Source of the DNA: Pleurotus ostreatus/Saccharomyces cerevisiae fusant
Lineage: Eukaryota > Opisthokonta
Direction: 5' to 3'
NCBI GenBank assembly: GCA_024196135.1
Contig: JAMQCK010000349.1
Coordinates: 1-27,053 of the forward strand
Length of the DNA stretch: 27,053 bases
Shown here: positions 17,194 through 27,053 of the stretch, piece by piece
Layout: every line of letters begins with the position of its first letter
Position numbering within the stretch: position 1 is the stretch's first letter
Translations under genes and position numbers: made by a program
The notes under the pieces: model-generated
What the model was told of the DNA's origin: nothing
The model's database searches: none
What the model saw: only the letters and a program-made list of their open reading frames with translations

Positions 17194-20090
17194 TCATCGT
17201 CGAGGCTTAAACTTCGTCCGCGCATTCTTGCCCGCTGCGCCTCCACCGGTAGTGGATTGTCGTTGAGCCTCGAGAATTGCCCCACGCGACAAGCACCAGT
17301 CGATGTGCTGGTTCAGCCCATCGTTGTCGGTTGCGAGCGTCTTCCCGCATATGGGGCAGTCGTGCTGCTCCTCCGCGAGAGAAGGCGAGCGTGGTCGTTT
17401 GGATGGGGGTTTTGTGGGGGCGGCGTACGAATATGGCTTGCTGGACGACGCCGCGGAGGTGGGCTTGGTCGAAGATGGCGGTTTTATCGCCGACAAGGGC
17501 TTGCTTGAGGACGCAATCGCCTGATCACCACCTTCATCCCCCTCAAGCCCAAAATCAGCCGCGCTGACGCCCGCATTGTCGTCATGTTGGCTCAGCTGCG
17601 CAATATCATCGTGCTGGCTCAGGTCGGGTTCGTTCTCTTCCTCTTCGTGGAAACCCGGCATCGCTTCGTCGAGGTCGTCGACCATGATTGGTGCTGATAC
17701 CCCGCCACTTTCTGGTCGTGAAAGCCCGCCTTCAGGCTCGGCTGAAAGCTTCCTCCGCTTCTTGGGCGAGTGGCTTGGGGCGCCGAAGAACTGGATGCAG
17801 GTCAGTCTACGATCTACCCTCCCAAGTCTCGAGGGTATTTTCAAAGCGTCAACACGCACCCGCTTGATACCCCCACTCGGCTGCGGTGCACGCAAATCCT
17901 TCAACTTCGTCACGCGCAGGCCAATGAGGCGTAGGATGAGAGGCCATTCGGGGGCGAGCAGTTCTTTGCCTGCCGCATACAAATCTTCTTTGCTCGTGAT
18001 CCACCTATCGAAGGATTTCGCGCGGGTGAAGACTATTTGAAGGTGATTAGAGCTTCCTTTCAGCACGAAGATGCAAGTGAATGGGCGGCTTTACCTTGGT
18101 ACGTATCCAACTTAAACTTCAAAGTCACCGTACGCCCCGCCCACCCGGAGCTCCTCATATCGTCCTCGAGCTCCGCCGCGACCTCGTCCAGCTTCAGCAT
18201 GATCTTGTCCTTCTCGCCGATGGGGTTGAAGGTTCTGGGAGGGGTGGGTTAGTCGATGGAGTCGTGAAGAAGGCGAATGCATATCTAGCCGTATGGCTAT
18301 CGCACTACAAGCAGAAGTAGGAGAGACTACGCACCTCTCCGCCCCAATACTCTTCCTCTCCTGCCTCTCCGGCGGCCGCACCGTGTTCGACGCGATGCCG
18401 AGGTATGTTTGCAGGAGAAAGCGCATCCCGAAGTGCTTGTCCATAAGGTAGACGGTCGCGCGGTGAATGTAGATGTCGCCGCAGGTCTGAGTCGGTGGGG
18501 TGAGCAGGTGAGCATATGGATGGTTCAGGACGATCAGTGGAATTAAAGCGATAGGTGAGAGCGAATAGCTAGCAGCTACATACCTTAATACCGATGGATT
18601 CCAGCAAGCGCTCGTTCACTCTCCCCACTCCGGGAATCTTGCGAATCGAGAGGTCGCGCATGAAGGACATGATGCTGGAGCGATCGAAGGGGAGGTAGAA
18701 TTGGCCGTTGGGCTTGTTCTAATTGCTTTCACGTTAGGGCATGAATGGGAAGGGTGAGCGAGAAATGGGCACCTTGTCTGAGCAAATCTTGTATCGAAGG
18801 TCGATCAACCAGGCATTCCGTTGGTCTGATTCGCTCCTCTCACCTTGGCGAGCATCTGCAGAAAGTCAGGGTGAGTGCCAGTTCATACCACAGTATAAGT
18901 ACTCATAAATTACATACCTTATTCGGTGCTATCCCTGCACTGACCGTGAGGTCGCTCTCTTCATGCACCACCCGCCGCATCTCGGCGACACATTCTTCTG
19001 GCCCGATGTCGTGTTCGCGGCAATACTTCGTGATACTTGTGTGTATAAGCTTATAGTGTTCCTTGCCTGCTCGGACGTCCGTGAAGAATGCGAACTCACT
19101 TCAAATACCCCTCATCGCAACTCGCCGGGCACATCGTGGGGTCGTAGCGCCGGAAGATGTTCATTACCTGCTTCGACTTCTCGGAGTAGCGCTCGTGGTT
19201 GATCTTGACGAGGATGAGTTCGGGACAGAGCTTTTTGGCGATGAAGGCTGGGTCGAAGTCAGCCTTCGGTGAATGGCTATACCAAGTTTTCCTGGAGCGA
19301 TGAAAGGCCTCCACTTACTCGGCATTCCGCTGCGCACGCCGTATTGGCGCGCTTCGTAGCTGGCGGTTGTTAGAACGCCCATGCCTACCTATGCAGCATA
19401 TGAGTCAGCGGGAGATGGTGAGTGTTTAGAAAAGCGTACACCGAACGGCTTTCCCTTGAGTTCGGGCTGGTAGAGCATTTCGACGTTCTGAACAACCGCA
19501 GTCAGACCCAGCCGCGTATGCAGAGCTCGACTAATGGATGGCTTACGGCGAAGAAGGCATCCATGTCAACGTGCACGATGTACTGCGACAGATCTCTCTC
19601 GGATTCTAGCTCGGCAAGCTGTGAAAGGTTTGATGAGTACACTTTTTCTCCGTGTAACGTACGCGACTTACAATGTGGTCCACTATGGCCTCAATTGCGC
19701 CTGAGACAGACTGTTCAGTACTCGCTTTGACATGAAAGCAGGCTTAGCCCTACATATATCGGCGCCTCTCAGTGCTTCATCTCGGATAGCAAGTATCCTC
19801 TCTATGCGCTGAGTAAGGTCCTTGTCTTTCTTCTTCTCATTCTGAAGTGGCAATCAACTGATTAGTCACGCACACATTTCCAGTTCTACAGAGCCTTACA
19901 TCGTAGAATTTGGAGCCCTTCGAGGCTTCAGCTATGATACGATTGATCTCAGTCTGGTCCTTGGCCAGCCTGTTCACCTTGGTCGTAAGCGGGGTCCCAG
20001 CGGGGTCTGAACACCTTACCCAGCTTTGCCAGTAGACGGGCCAGCCAGGCGCTTGACAAGACTATCTGTTTGCTGACTGGGCTGTTGCAT
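17194..20090 (-). CDS. POLK: DNA polymerase kappa (Y-family translesion polymerase)
   Basis: Sixteen exons: 20090-20020, 19969-19900, 19841-19754, 19700-19672, 19618-19547, 19487-19440, 19388-19319, 19247-19100, 19035-18918, 18855-18844, 18787-18773, 18718-18584, 18486-18335, 18234-18095, 18032-17860 and 17790-17194. They join in phase into 645 residues. The kappa-type N-clasp (AEASKGSKFYD, KKKDKDLTQRIE) precedes the palm. Catalytic acids are D104 in VHVDMDAFFA and D194-E195 in CDEGYLNIT. MLAKICSDKNKPNGQF, a thumb with IPGVGRVNERLLESIGIK, and the little finger follow. The acidic, Ser-rich tail ends in a UBZ4-type ubiquitin-binding zinc finger (C592, C595, H609, C613) and basic residues. It copies past bulky minor-groove adducts in the nucleus. 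The last intron (69 nt, multiple of three, no stop) could be retained, adding 23 residues. Exons 10 and 11 are 12 and 15 nt. Confidence 0.93.
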
Positions 20091-20210
20091 GCCCATAGAG
20101 TGTCTGCTTTAAAGGAGAACAAGGTGCGGTCTATATGGCCGCCACTCGAGGTACCGTTCGTCACAGTTGAGGAAGAGGACGCACAACGCGCGTGCCTGTA
20201 AATCACAGGT

Positions 20211-20234
20211 GGTCACGTACGCGTGATCGTGACC
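20211..20234. promoter_or_regulatory. Inverted repeat with ACGCGT (MCB-like) core upstream of POLK
   Basis: GGTCACG (20211-20217) and CGTGACC (20228-20234) are inverted arms around a spacer that contains ACGCGT (20219-20224). It lies 121 bp upstream of the POLK ATG. ACGCGT is the site of the MBF factor, which drives many S-phase and repair genes in fungi. The link to this gene is an inference. The motif also occurs by chance elsewhere in this GC-rich window. Confidence 0.3.
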
Positions 20235-20883
20235 GGGAGTTTTGTCGGTGCCGAGGAGCACGTGTGCATGGAGCTTGGCACTCGCCTTCATGTCGAACTC
20301 GTTCTGAAGATCGTCTCTCTTCTCTTGACCTGCACTGCCGAGATGTCCGCGGATGCTCACGGGAAAGCGGCTACGTCGGGCTCTGAAACTTGTGTGTGCT
20401 TCCATCAGCTCGAGCAATGTCGCGCGTAACTTCAAGGGGTGCATCATCAACGGTATCTTTTGCCACACCTCACCTCCAAGGTGGGCGTTATAGTGCGGCC
20501 ACTCACGGCCGCAAAGCCGAAAGATATTTGCTATCGTCCTCTGAACGTTCCTTCCGACGGGGATTCCCTTCTACTTTGGTCGGGAAGCACATGTGCGCTC
20601 ACGCTCATTCTTGTGTGGGAGATGCTCGGCTGGCGCTCGGTGCACCAAACTCCCGATCCGCTGCTGACGATGCTGACGCCCAAGGCATAACGTCCGAGAG
20701 GAACCATTAGGCAGCATCGCGGGGCACAGCATGATCGCGTCGGGAACTCCGGTATGGGGGCGTCGATTATCGCTCCCCACGTTGAACAGCATGCTGGCCA
20801 CCGCAACGGTTCCTGATGTCGTGAGCTGTCGTGCGCCATGCTTGTTGGCCTACATCCGCCTTGGCACCGTCAACGGCGATGCA

Positions 20884-20891
20884 CATAAAAG
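20884..20891 (+). promoter_or_regulatory. TATA-like box of the FMN oxidase gene
   Basis: CATAAAAG lies about 100 bp upstream of the ATG at 20993, with a C/T-rich stretch between, as is common in fungal promoters. Confidence 0.35.
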
Positions 20892-20992
20892 CGACGATCC
20901 CGCTTCTTCATCAGGTTCTCCTTCTTCCCCTTTCCCCGCCTTCAGGTCGCCTAGTAGCCGGTCCTTGACCAGCTTCCCTTCCAATCTTTACA

Positions 20993-22921
20993 ATGTTTCA
21001 AAAGTCGTTCGTTCAGATCCTCGCCGTTGCCTCGATTGCGTCGCGAGTCGCGGCGCAGTACGAGGTCATTCCTCCCTCTATGGGTCCCTTCGTGAGTTCA
21101 AGTCTTCAGTATCCCTACGTATCTACTACTGACCGCGTATGCTCTGTAGTTCGATGATGCTACGTTGGGGTCGGCTGGGGATTACGGCCTGAACAACAAG
21201 GGCATCGACCCTACCGCCGAAATTGCCGGTTGGTTCGATATGACCGACGTCTGGCGTACGGCCCAAAAGGTCCTCAGCCCCGCCGTATGGAGTACGTCTT
21301 CCCCTTCCTCATGTCCTAGCATAATTTATCTTCCTCCAGGTCGTGTCGCCGGAGGCTCTGGCCACGAAGAAAGTGCGTATTTTCTGAACTTCTTCATCGT
21401 GAAGCTCACCCATACTCACCTCACCTCACCTCACCCTCACCCTCCCCCACTCACCTCCCCACTCATACTCACTCACCCCACCCAGGCATGCGCTGGAACT
21501 CCCACATCTTCGAGTACATCACCTTCCGCCCCCGCATGGGCCGCGACCTCGGCAACGCGTCGCTCGCGACCAGCGTCACGCTCACCAACGGCGCCGGCGT
21601 CTCGACGAAGTTCGACTCCGCGTCGCCCTTCTTCGTGTCCCCTTCTGGCTCACATGGAGTGGTGAATCCGGAGGTGGCGGAGAAGTGAGTGGATGGTATT
21701 TTTATTAATTTTCGAGTGGCGGTGGTGCAGTGGTTTTTGTTGCTTCTTCAGTGATGAATGCTCTTCGTCATCTCCCTAGTGACTTTCGCAATGTCTTCCT
21801 TCCTTCTCCTCCCCTTCCTACCCGAGCCATAAACTGATATCCCGCAGCGGAACCGTCCGGGCCGCCGCTGCCGCTGGCATCATTGCGGGCATCGCGCAGT
21901 TCTCGACGGTCCCGATAGCCGACCTTGGCGCCATCAAGGCGGAGAACCAGACGTACTGGTATCAGGTAGGTTTGGGAACCTCGCTCGCATTTCCTATACA
22001 CGCTCTCGCGTAATCTCCTCCCTTGCCAGCCTTTCTTTGCCCCTCATCCCGTCGTTTCATCCTGCACGTATTACGCGCTCACCTATCCTTCATGCGCCCG
22101 CCTATCTTCCACCCATGCACCCATTCACCCGCTCACCTATGCTTCCTAGATGTACCCGGACGAGACCTGGGACCCGGCGGCCGTGACGGCACGACTGGAC
22201 GCCGCAAAGGCCGCAGGTTGCTCCGCCCTCCTCATCACCGTCGACACCACCTCCGAAGGCTGGCAAGCCCGCGCCTGGCGCGCCGGCGGGGACGAGCCCA
22301 CCGGCAACGCTCAGCTCCACGTCCTCACCTGGGAAAACATCGAATGGATCAAGAACAACACCGACCTCCCCGTCGTCCTCAAAGGCATCCTCTCCGTCGA
22401 GGACGCCATCCTCGCGCGCGACCTCGGCCTCGCCGGCATCTACCTCTCGAACCACGGCGGGAGGCAGCTCGATGGCGCGCCCGCGCCCGTGCAGGTGCTG
22501 ATGGAGATCAACAAGTACGCGCCGGGCTTGGTGGACGAGATCCCGGTGTTTGCGGACGGGGCGATTTATTCGGCGAACCATGCGCTGAAGATGCTGGCGT
22601 TGGGGGCGAGGATGTTGGGGCTTGGGCGGCCGTGAGTGGATTGTGGGTTGAGGATGTGGAAAGAGGAGCTAATTGATGACTTCGTCAGTGTCCAATTATC
22701 CTTGACGATGGGACAGGCTGGGGTGGAGAGGATGTTGCAGAACCTGCACGACGACATGCTGGTCGAGATGCGCCAAATTGGCGTCTCCAGCCCCTCGCAG
22801 CTGAACACCAGATACGTGCGTTGCCGCCTGTCTCCTTCATGTTTGTGAGCATATTCTAAAGGCCTCGCAGATCAACACGCAGCGCGCTGCTGGCTTCGTC
22901 TACGACGGCGAGCTGCAGTAG
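20993..22921 (+). CDS. Secreted FMN-dependent alpha-hydroxy-acid oxidase/dehydrogenase-like protein
   Basis: Eight exons (20993-21091, 21150-21291, 21340-21372, 21486-21684, 21848-21965, 22150-22631, 22689-22815, 22871-22921) join in phase into 416 residues. Residues 1-22 (MFQKSFVQILAVASIASRVA plus AQ) form a signal peptide, so secretion is likely. There is no cytochrome b5 domain, unlike flavocytochrome b2. The TIM barrel shows Y199 (YQMYPDE), K275 (VVLKGI), the catalytic H299 and R302 in SNHGGRQLDG, FADG, and GLGRP. Two family arginines look changed: the active-site loop normally containing GRRE reads TTSEGWQARAWR, and the phosphate-binding GGIRRG reads GAIYSA. Typical enzymes oxidise a 2-hydroxy acid and reduce O2 to H2O2. 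The substrate here may differ. It is convergent with the GH43 gene, 339 bp apart. Confidence 0.88.
21405..21484 (+). repeat. CTCAC-rich low-complexity tract inside an intron
   Basis: Irregular tandem CTCAC/CTCACC units fill most of intron 3 of the oxidase gene (21373-21485). At 113 nt this intron is about twice the local norm, so unit slippage probably lengthened it. A similar C/T-rich bias occurs in the 184-nt intron 21966-22149. Confidence 0.6.
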
Positions 22922-23260
22922 GCGCTTTCGCTGAGCTGCAGTAAGCTTGATTAGTGTGCCACAGCGGGCTCTTGGAGCATACTACCATTCGACTGTACCC
23001 TTGTTGTACACCATGATCACTCTCTTGTATATCTGGTCAGGCGGCTATACGGACGATCATATTTATACCGTGTGTTGTTATTGTTAGAGGTAGTTCATAG
23101 AATGCCTTTACGCTCACTTTCGTGCGAAGAGTGGCATGGAAGAATCACAATATGGTGGAGAACAAAGCCTGCAAAATCTGTACCGCATGGCACGTTCAAG
23201 ACGGTATGCGATTTCTTTACATTGACAGTTCGATTGGGATAATGAAAGACGTGAAGTAAT
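22922..23260. other. Convergent intergenic region
   Basis: It is 339 bp long, between the stops of the oxidase and GH43 genes. It is more AT-rich than its surroundings and shows no coding frame. It should carry the 3' UTRs and polyadenylation signals of both genes. Confidence 0.5.
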
Positions 23261-24724
23261 TTAGATAGGCTCTGCGATCTCGCTCGACAGAGCAAGCGGA
23301 GACCCCAAGTTCGGGTAACTGTTCGAGTCGAAGCTGACCCTATAATGAAGTTAGCCATTGTGAACCGAAGCATCACAATCTGCAAGCACTCACTGTTGTA
23401 CGTTCTGAGGAACAACGGGCAACAACGGTCAGCAAGAGCAAAAGGACCAACGATGTTCTCTTACCGTATACCGACTACCGTCGCATGCTCCCGGAGAGGA
23501 AGGCGAGGCGTGGTAGACGTTCCAGGTCTGGTCCCCTGAAGCACTCAGGAAAAAGCCATTATGACCAGGCTGGTAGTTGCCATTCGCAGAGGTAAAGATG
23601 GGCTCCGAGGACTTGGTCCAGAACGACGCATTAAGCGGATCGCTGCCGGTGAGCTCGAGGAGGCCGAGCTGGGGTGGGAATGGTGAAAAGGACGGAATGG
23701 GAGGAAAAGTTGCGATATAAGTATACCTTATAGCCATCGCCGTTGCAGCTGGACGCGGAGAAGACGATGAAAGTGCGGCCACCATGGTAGAGACCAGCTG
23801 TACACGATGCGTAAGCGCCCGGCACGTTCTTATCGGAAAATCGCTCTTACCAGGTCCCTCGTTGACATACGTGCCAACCTTCTCCCAGTCGTAGGTCGGC
23901 GTCGCGATCTTGACCGTGTTACCAACCTCGGTTGCGCTGGTCATCTGGCTGCAGGCCAGTCAGCGACCAACCATCCTTTACACGCGGCCCGTCGAGCGTA
24001 CCTAATCCAGAGACACTGGTAATCCCCATCCCAGCTCGAGTACACCAGATAGCGGTTGTCACCATAGACGAGAACCGTGCCGTCGATAGCCCAGACGTCA
24101 CGGTTCGGGATCACGACGCGGCCAGCGTAGGACCATTCCGAGTCCCAGATGATGTTGGAGGAGCCCTTGAGGACGTGAAGCTTTTGGTTGTCGAGGGTGC
24201 CGGAGGTGCCGGCGGAGTAGTAGCTGAGGCGAGAGGTTAGCATAGGCATTGATGTGATAGTAGAACGACATACATGAACCAGGCACCTTCATCCGGCATC
24301 CTGTAGAGCTATGTCAGTAGAGGCGGACGACGACGAAGGAATGCTTGACCAGTGGATCTCCGGAGCCCCTTCAACAATGTTCAGACACATGCCAAAAGTA
24401 AGTTGTATTTTAGACTCACAAACGTTGCAGCAGCGATCCGCGTTAGTGTCCGTCCAGATCACCTTCGGTGTCGAGTCCTTCAGCTCCTGTATCGTCGCGC
24501 CGCGGGCGATCTGCAGGTTAGACCACGTAGTCGACATCAGGTCTGTTGAAAGGTTCAGCCAGGGTACAGTCGCTCAAGCAACTGTACTCACAGTAGTAGC
24601 CCTCATGATAGACCATGAACGGGTCGGAGCCATTGGGGTCTTTGATCGGGTTCGTAAACGCAGCTACGGAGAGCAGCTGCGAGGCGAACGAGACGACCGC
24701 CACGGCGAGCCCGAGAAGACGCAT
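23261..24724 (-). CDS. Secreted family 43 glycoside hydrolase
   Basis: Ten exons (24724-24592, 24542-24420, 24368-24350, 24300-24274, 24223-24002, 23948-23851, 23797-23727, 23668-23465, 23404-23394, 23339-23261) join in phase into 328 residues. Residues 1-22 (MRLLGLAVAVVSFASQLLSV plus AA) are a signal peptide. The single five-bladed propeller domain shows NPIKDPNGSDPF (general base D34), YYYLMSTTWSN, VWAPEIHWMPDEGAWFIYYS, VWAIDGT (pKa-modulating D148), VNEGPAGLYHGG (acid E205), NGNYQPGHNGFF, and a closing stretch with TNVQQVSFDSNSYPNLGSP. These match GH43 enzymes such as alpha-L-arabinofuranosidases and beta-xylosidases, which trim hemicellulose side chains outside the cell. The exact specificity cannot be read. 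No carbohydrate-binding module is present. Exons 3, 4 and 9 are only 19, 27 and 11 nt, yet each restores a conserved motif. Confidence 0.93.
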
Positions 24725-25588
24725 CCTGCTAGCTCTTCGGGGGAAAGGAGAAGAACGAAGGCCATCTCGCCCGCGCGGTCTCTCATAAGTACTGTACGGG
24801 TCGACCGAGCCGCGGTCCGCCGCTATCGTCGTCGCCAGGGTCGACGCGGTCCGTAGCCAAGCATGACCGAAGTTGCACGCTGGAGATGTAGGCGGAGGCG
24901 GTTGCAGTCGAATCACGGGAGCCTCTTTCGGAGAATTGTAAGGAGTGGACGGCGCGCGCTGAGGGTTGGGACCATGCGTACGCCTATATTATAGTATATG
25001 AGCTTGACAGAACCTATAACTCTGCAAGATAGCACAAAATTAAACCGACAAGTGAAGGACAGAGAACTAATTTCAAGGTAAGGCCTCGAAGCGCGAGGCG
25101 AACCTCACCGAGGAAGACTCTGGGCGAGAACTCTACACAGATGTACAACCACTCTAGAATGCCAAGAGAGCAATGAAGGCAGCGACTGCACGGACAATTG
25201 AAGCCGAGCCTCGTGCAAAATCTCGGCTGGAGGATGTCAGGCGGAGAGAAGGCATTCTTCCTCGTCATTATACCAGGCACAGAAGGTCGAAGACGGTCCG
25301 GGACACCGTCAAAGAGGCTTGAGCACGCTGAGTTGTGCGAGTCGAAGACATTGTAGGGACCGAAGGGTGGAGGAAAGGGGTAAGGCTATACTCAACGTGA
25401 ATGAATGGTGAACGCAGCAAGTCGCGGACGAACATGGGCCAAGGAAGCATGTGAAGTTGAAGACTCGGTAGATACCGAAGTGTTCTCACACTCGCACCTT
25501 TGTGGCGTCATGGTGGCGCGCAACGCGCCTTGCCGCTTACAGCGAGGAAGCCGCGACTTTGACGCCGTCGACGCCTCACCCTACAATC
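24725..25588. other. Divergent intergenic region between GH43 and ATG6
   Basis: About 860 bp without a supportable gene. An AT-rich patch around 24982-25000 (TATATTATAGTATAT) lies about 265 bp upstream of the GH43 ATG and could contain a core promoter element. The frame that runs upstream from the GH43 start is Arg/Pro-rich and lacks signal-peptide character, so the ATG at 24724 is preferred. Confidence 0.5.
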
Positions 25589-27053
25589 ATGAGCATGAGC
25601 ATACTATGCCAGCAATGCAAGGAACCCTTGCAGGTCCGTAATCCTACGAGTGCTGTGTATGACGACTAACGATACCATTAGCTCGACGCATCGCTCGTCG
25701 ACCTCGCACCCTCCGCGTATGACATGATCGTGTCAACGCTGCCCCAGCCAAGTGCACCTGCTGCCAACAAATCCCTCTCCGATGCGGAGAAGCTCGCGCA
25801 ACTCAACGCGTCTCCCGCGATGAAGGCCGCTTGGGAACGCGCACATATCAACCCAGGCTCCCTCTCCCCCCGCGCGCAGGGCAAACTACCCCAGCGCGGA
25901 TCACCACTTCCCAATGAATCCTTCGTCGTCCTACAAGACAGTGTCATCCGCGCGATCCCCCCGCAGGGTGCCGCCTCGAACTCTCCTTCCTGGCGCAGAA
26001 AGACAAACGCGCAAGCGCCTGTCGATCCCCTCCCACTCCCCGAGCACCCAAACCCCTCCCCTTGGTCAGATCATCTGCGCTCGACGCAGAAGTTGTTCAG
26101 CGTTCTGTCCTCGAGGACGGACGTCGACCACCCACTGTGCGCGGAGTGCACGCAGATACTGCTCAATGCGCTCCAACGACAGCTCGAGGAGACGAAGCGG
26201 GAGCGGGATGGGTACATCGCGTTCGAGAAGGAGGTGCGGCGCGAGAAGGAGCGCGAGGTACAGGGCATGTCGAAGGAGGAGGCGGAAAGGAAAATACAGC
26301 GGTTGAAGGTAGACGAAGAGACCGCGGTGGAGCAACTCATGCAAGCCGAGCGTGAGCGCGAGGAACTGGATGATGAGTTACGTCTACTAGAGGCCGAGGA
26401 GAAACAGTTGGAGGCAGAGGAAGCAGAGTACGTACGCTATCGAAAATCAGAGGTCCCTTGCGTGCTCACCCGTCTCCCGCAGGTTTTGGCATATGCACAA
26501 CGACCGCCTGCTGGAAGCCGACCAGCAGGCGGAGCAGCTCGCTACGCTCCGCGCAGCATATGCTGCCGATTCCGCGACGCTGGAGAAGCTCGAGCGCACA
26601 AACGTGTACAACGACGCTTTCTGTATAGGGCACGACGGCGCGTTCGGAACGATCAACGGCCTGCGCCTTGGACGAATGCCCGGAATCCCTGTGAGTGCCC
26701 GGACTTTGTAGTGACCCCGCGCAGTCGCTGACAGCCGTGCTTGCGCTCAGGTGGAATGGGCGGAAATTAATGCAGCCTGGGGCCAGGCGCTCCTCCTTCT
26801 CTACACAATCGCGCGTAAACTTGACTATCACTTCGAGAAGTGCGTGCTGCTCCTCGCTCCTTGCCGTGGCGTACACCGCGTCTGACACTGCTTTGCTACC
26901 CTGCAGCTATCGCCTCGTACCGATGGGGTCCTTCTCAAGAATAGAGCGAACGACGGGTGACAAAGCGAGCTACGAATTATACGGGTCGGGTGACTTGCAC
27001 TTCGTCCGCCTACTGCATAACAGAAGGTTCGACCTGGGGATGGTCGCGTTCCT
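25589..27053 (+). CDS. ATG6: Atg6 / Vps30 (Beclin 1), 3' end outside window
   Basis: Five exons in the window (25589-25633, 25682-26427, 26483-26690, 26751-26839, 26907-27053) join in phase and give 411 residues before the window ends. A short first exon carries a CxxC pair ([11 protein letters not shown]). [11 protein letters not shown] at about 95-105 is the conserved N-terminal motif of the family. [15 protein letters not shown] at 165-179 opens the central coiled coil (to about 260, highly charged). The beta-alpha-repeated autophagy-specific (BARA) domain starts near 264 ([11 protein letters not shown]), with [33 protein letters not shown] and [13 protein letters not shown]. Atg6 is a subunit of the class III PI3-kinase complexes with Vps34 and Vps15, needed for autophagosome formation and vacuolar sorting. 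About 100 residues of the BARA domain should lie beyond the edge. Confidence 0.94.

Larger units (their letters stand above)
20091..20992. other. Divergent promoter region between POLK and the FMN oxidase gene
   Basis: About 900 bp. The short open frames overlap on both strands without coding character or fitting splice sites. It carries a hairpin with an ACGCGT core near the POLK side and a TATA-like box near the oxidase side. I see nothing else distinctive. Confidence 0.5.

Overview
The window is nuclear DNA of a filamentous fungus, most likely a basidiomycete (Agaricomycetes). Most genes are broken by GT-AG introns of about 45-60 nt, coding DNA is GC-rich, genes are packed on both strands, and the protein set is fungal: a secreted GH43, a secreted FMN oxidase, a wax-synthase-type acyltransferase, Atg6, Yae1 and DNA polymerase kappa. 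All exon models were built by eye from splice signals, reading phase and protein-family fit. No search was run.

Layout. 1-841 (+) is the 3' part of a lysine-rich protein ending in a HicA-like domain. 1256-2280 (+) is a VanZ-like membrane protein. 2395-6119 is a complete hAT DNA transposon with an 8-bp target duplication, 18-bp perfect terminal inverted repeats, 33-bp subterminal inverted repeats and an uninterrupted 11-exon transposase. It lies in the gap between two convergent genes. 6167-8341 (-) encodes a predicted mitochondrial protein with a degenerate dynamin-like GTPase signature. 8934-9982 (+) is a two-finger C2H2 protein. 10166-11525 (-) is a membrane-bound acyltransferase. 12541-13169 (-) is a small unrecognised protein. 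13170-15225 has no supportable gene.

15226-15883 (-) is Yae1, divergent from an RraA-like protein (16238-17069, +). 17194-20090 (-) is DNA polymerase kappa in 16 exons. 20993-22921 (+) is a secreted FMN-dependent alpha-hydroxy-acid oxidase-like protein, convergent with a secreted GH43 glycoside hydrolase (23261-24724, -). 25589 to the end (+) is the 5' part of Atg6/Beclin 1.

There is no gene cluster with a single shared function. The two secreted enzymes would both act outside the cell, as expected for a fungus feeding on plant material. The points most worth a second look are the apparently intact hAT element, the HicA-like domain in a eukaryotic protein, the mitochondrial pseudo-GTPase, the divergent flavin-site residues of the secreted oxidase, and the chains of 11-27-nt micro-exons in the GH43 and polymerase kappa genes.
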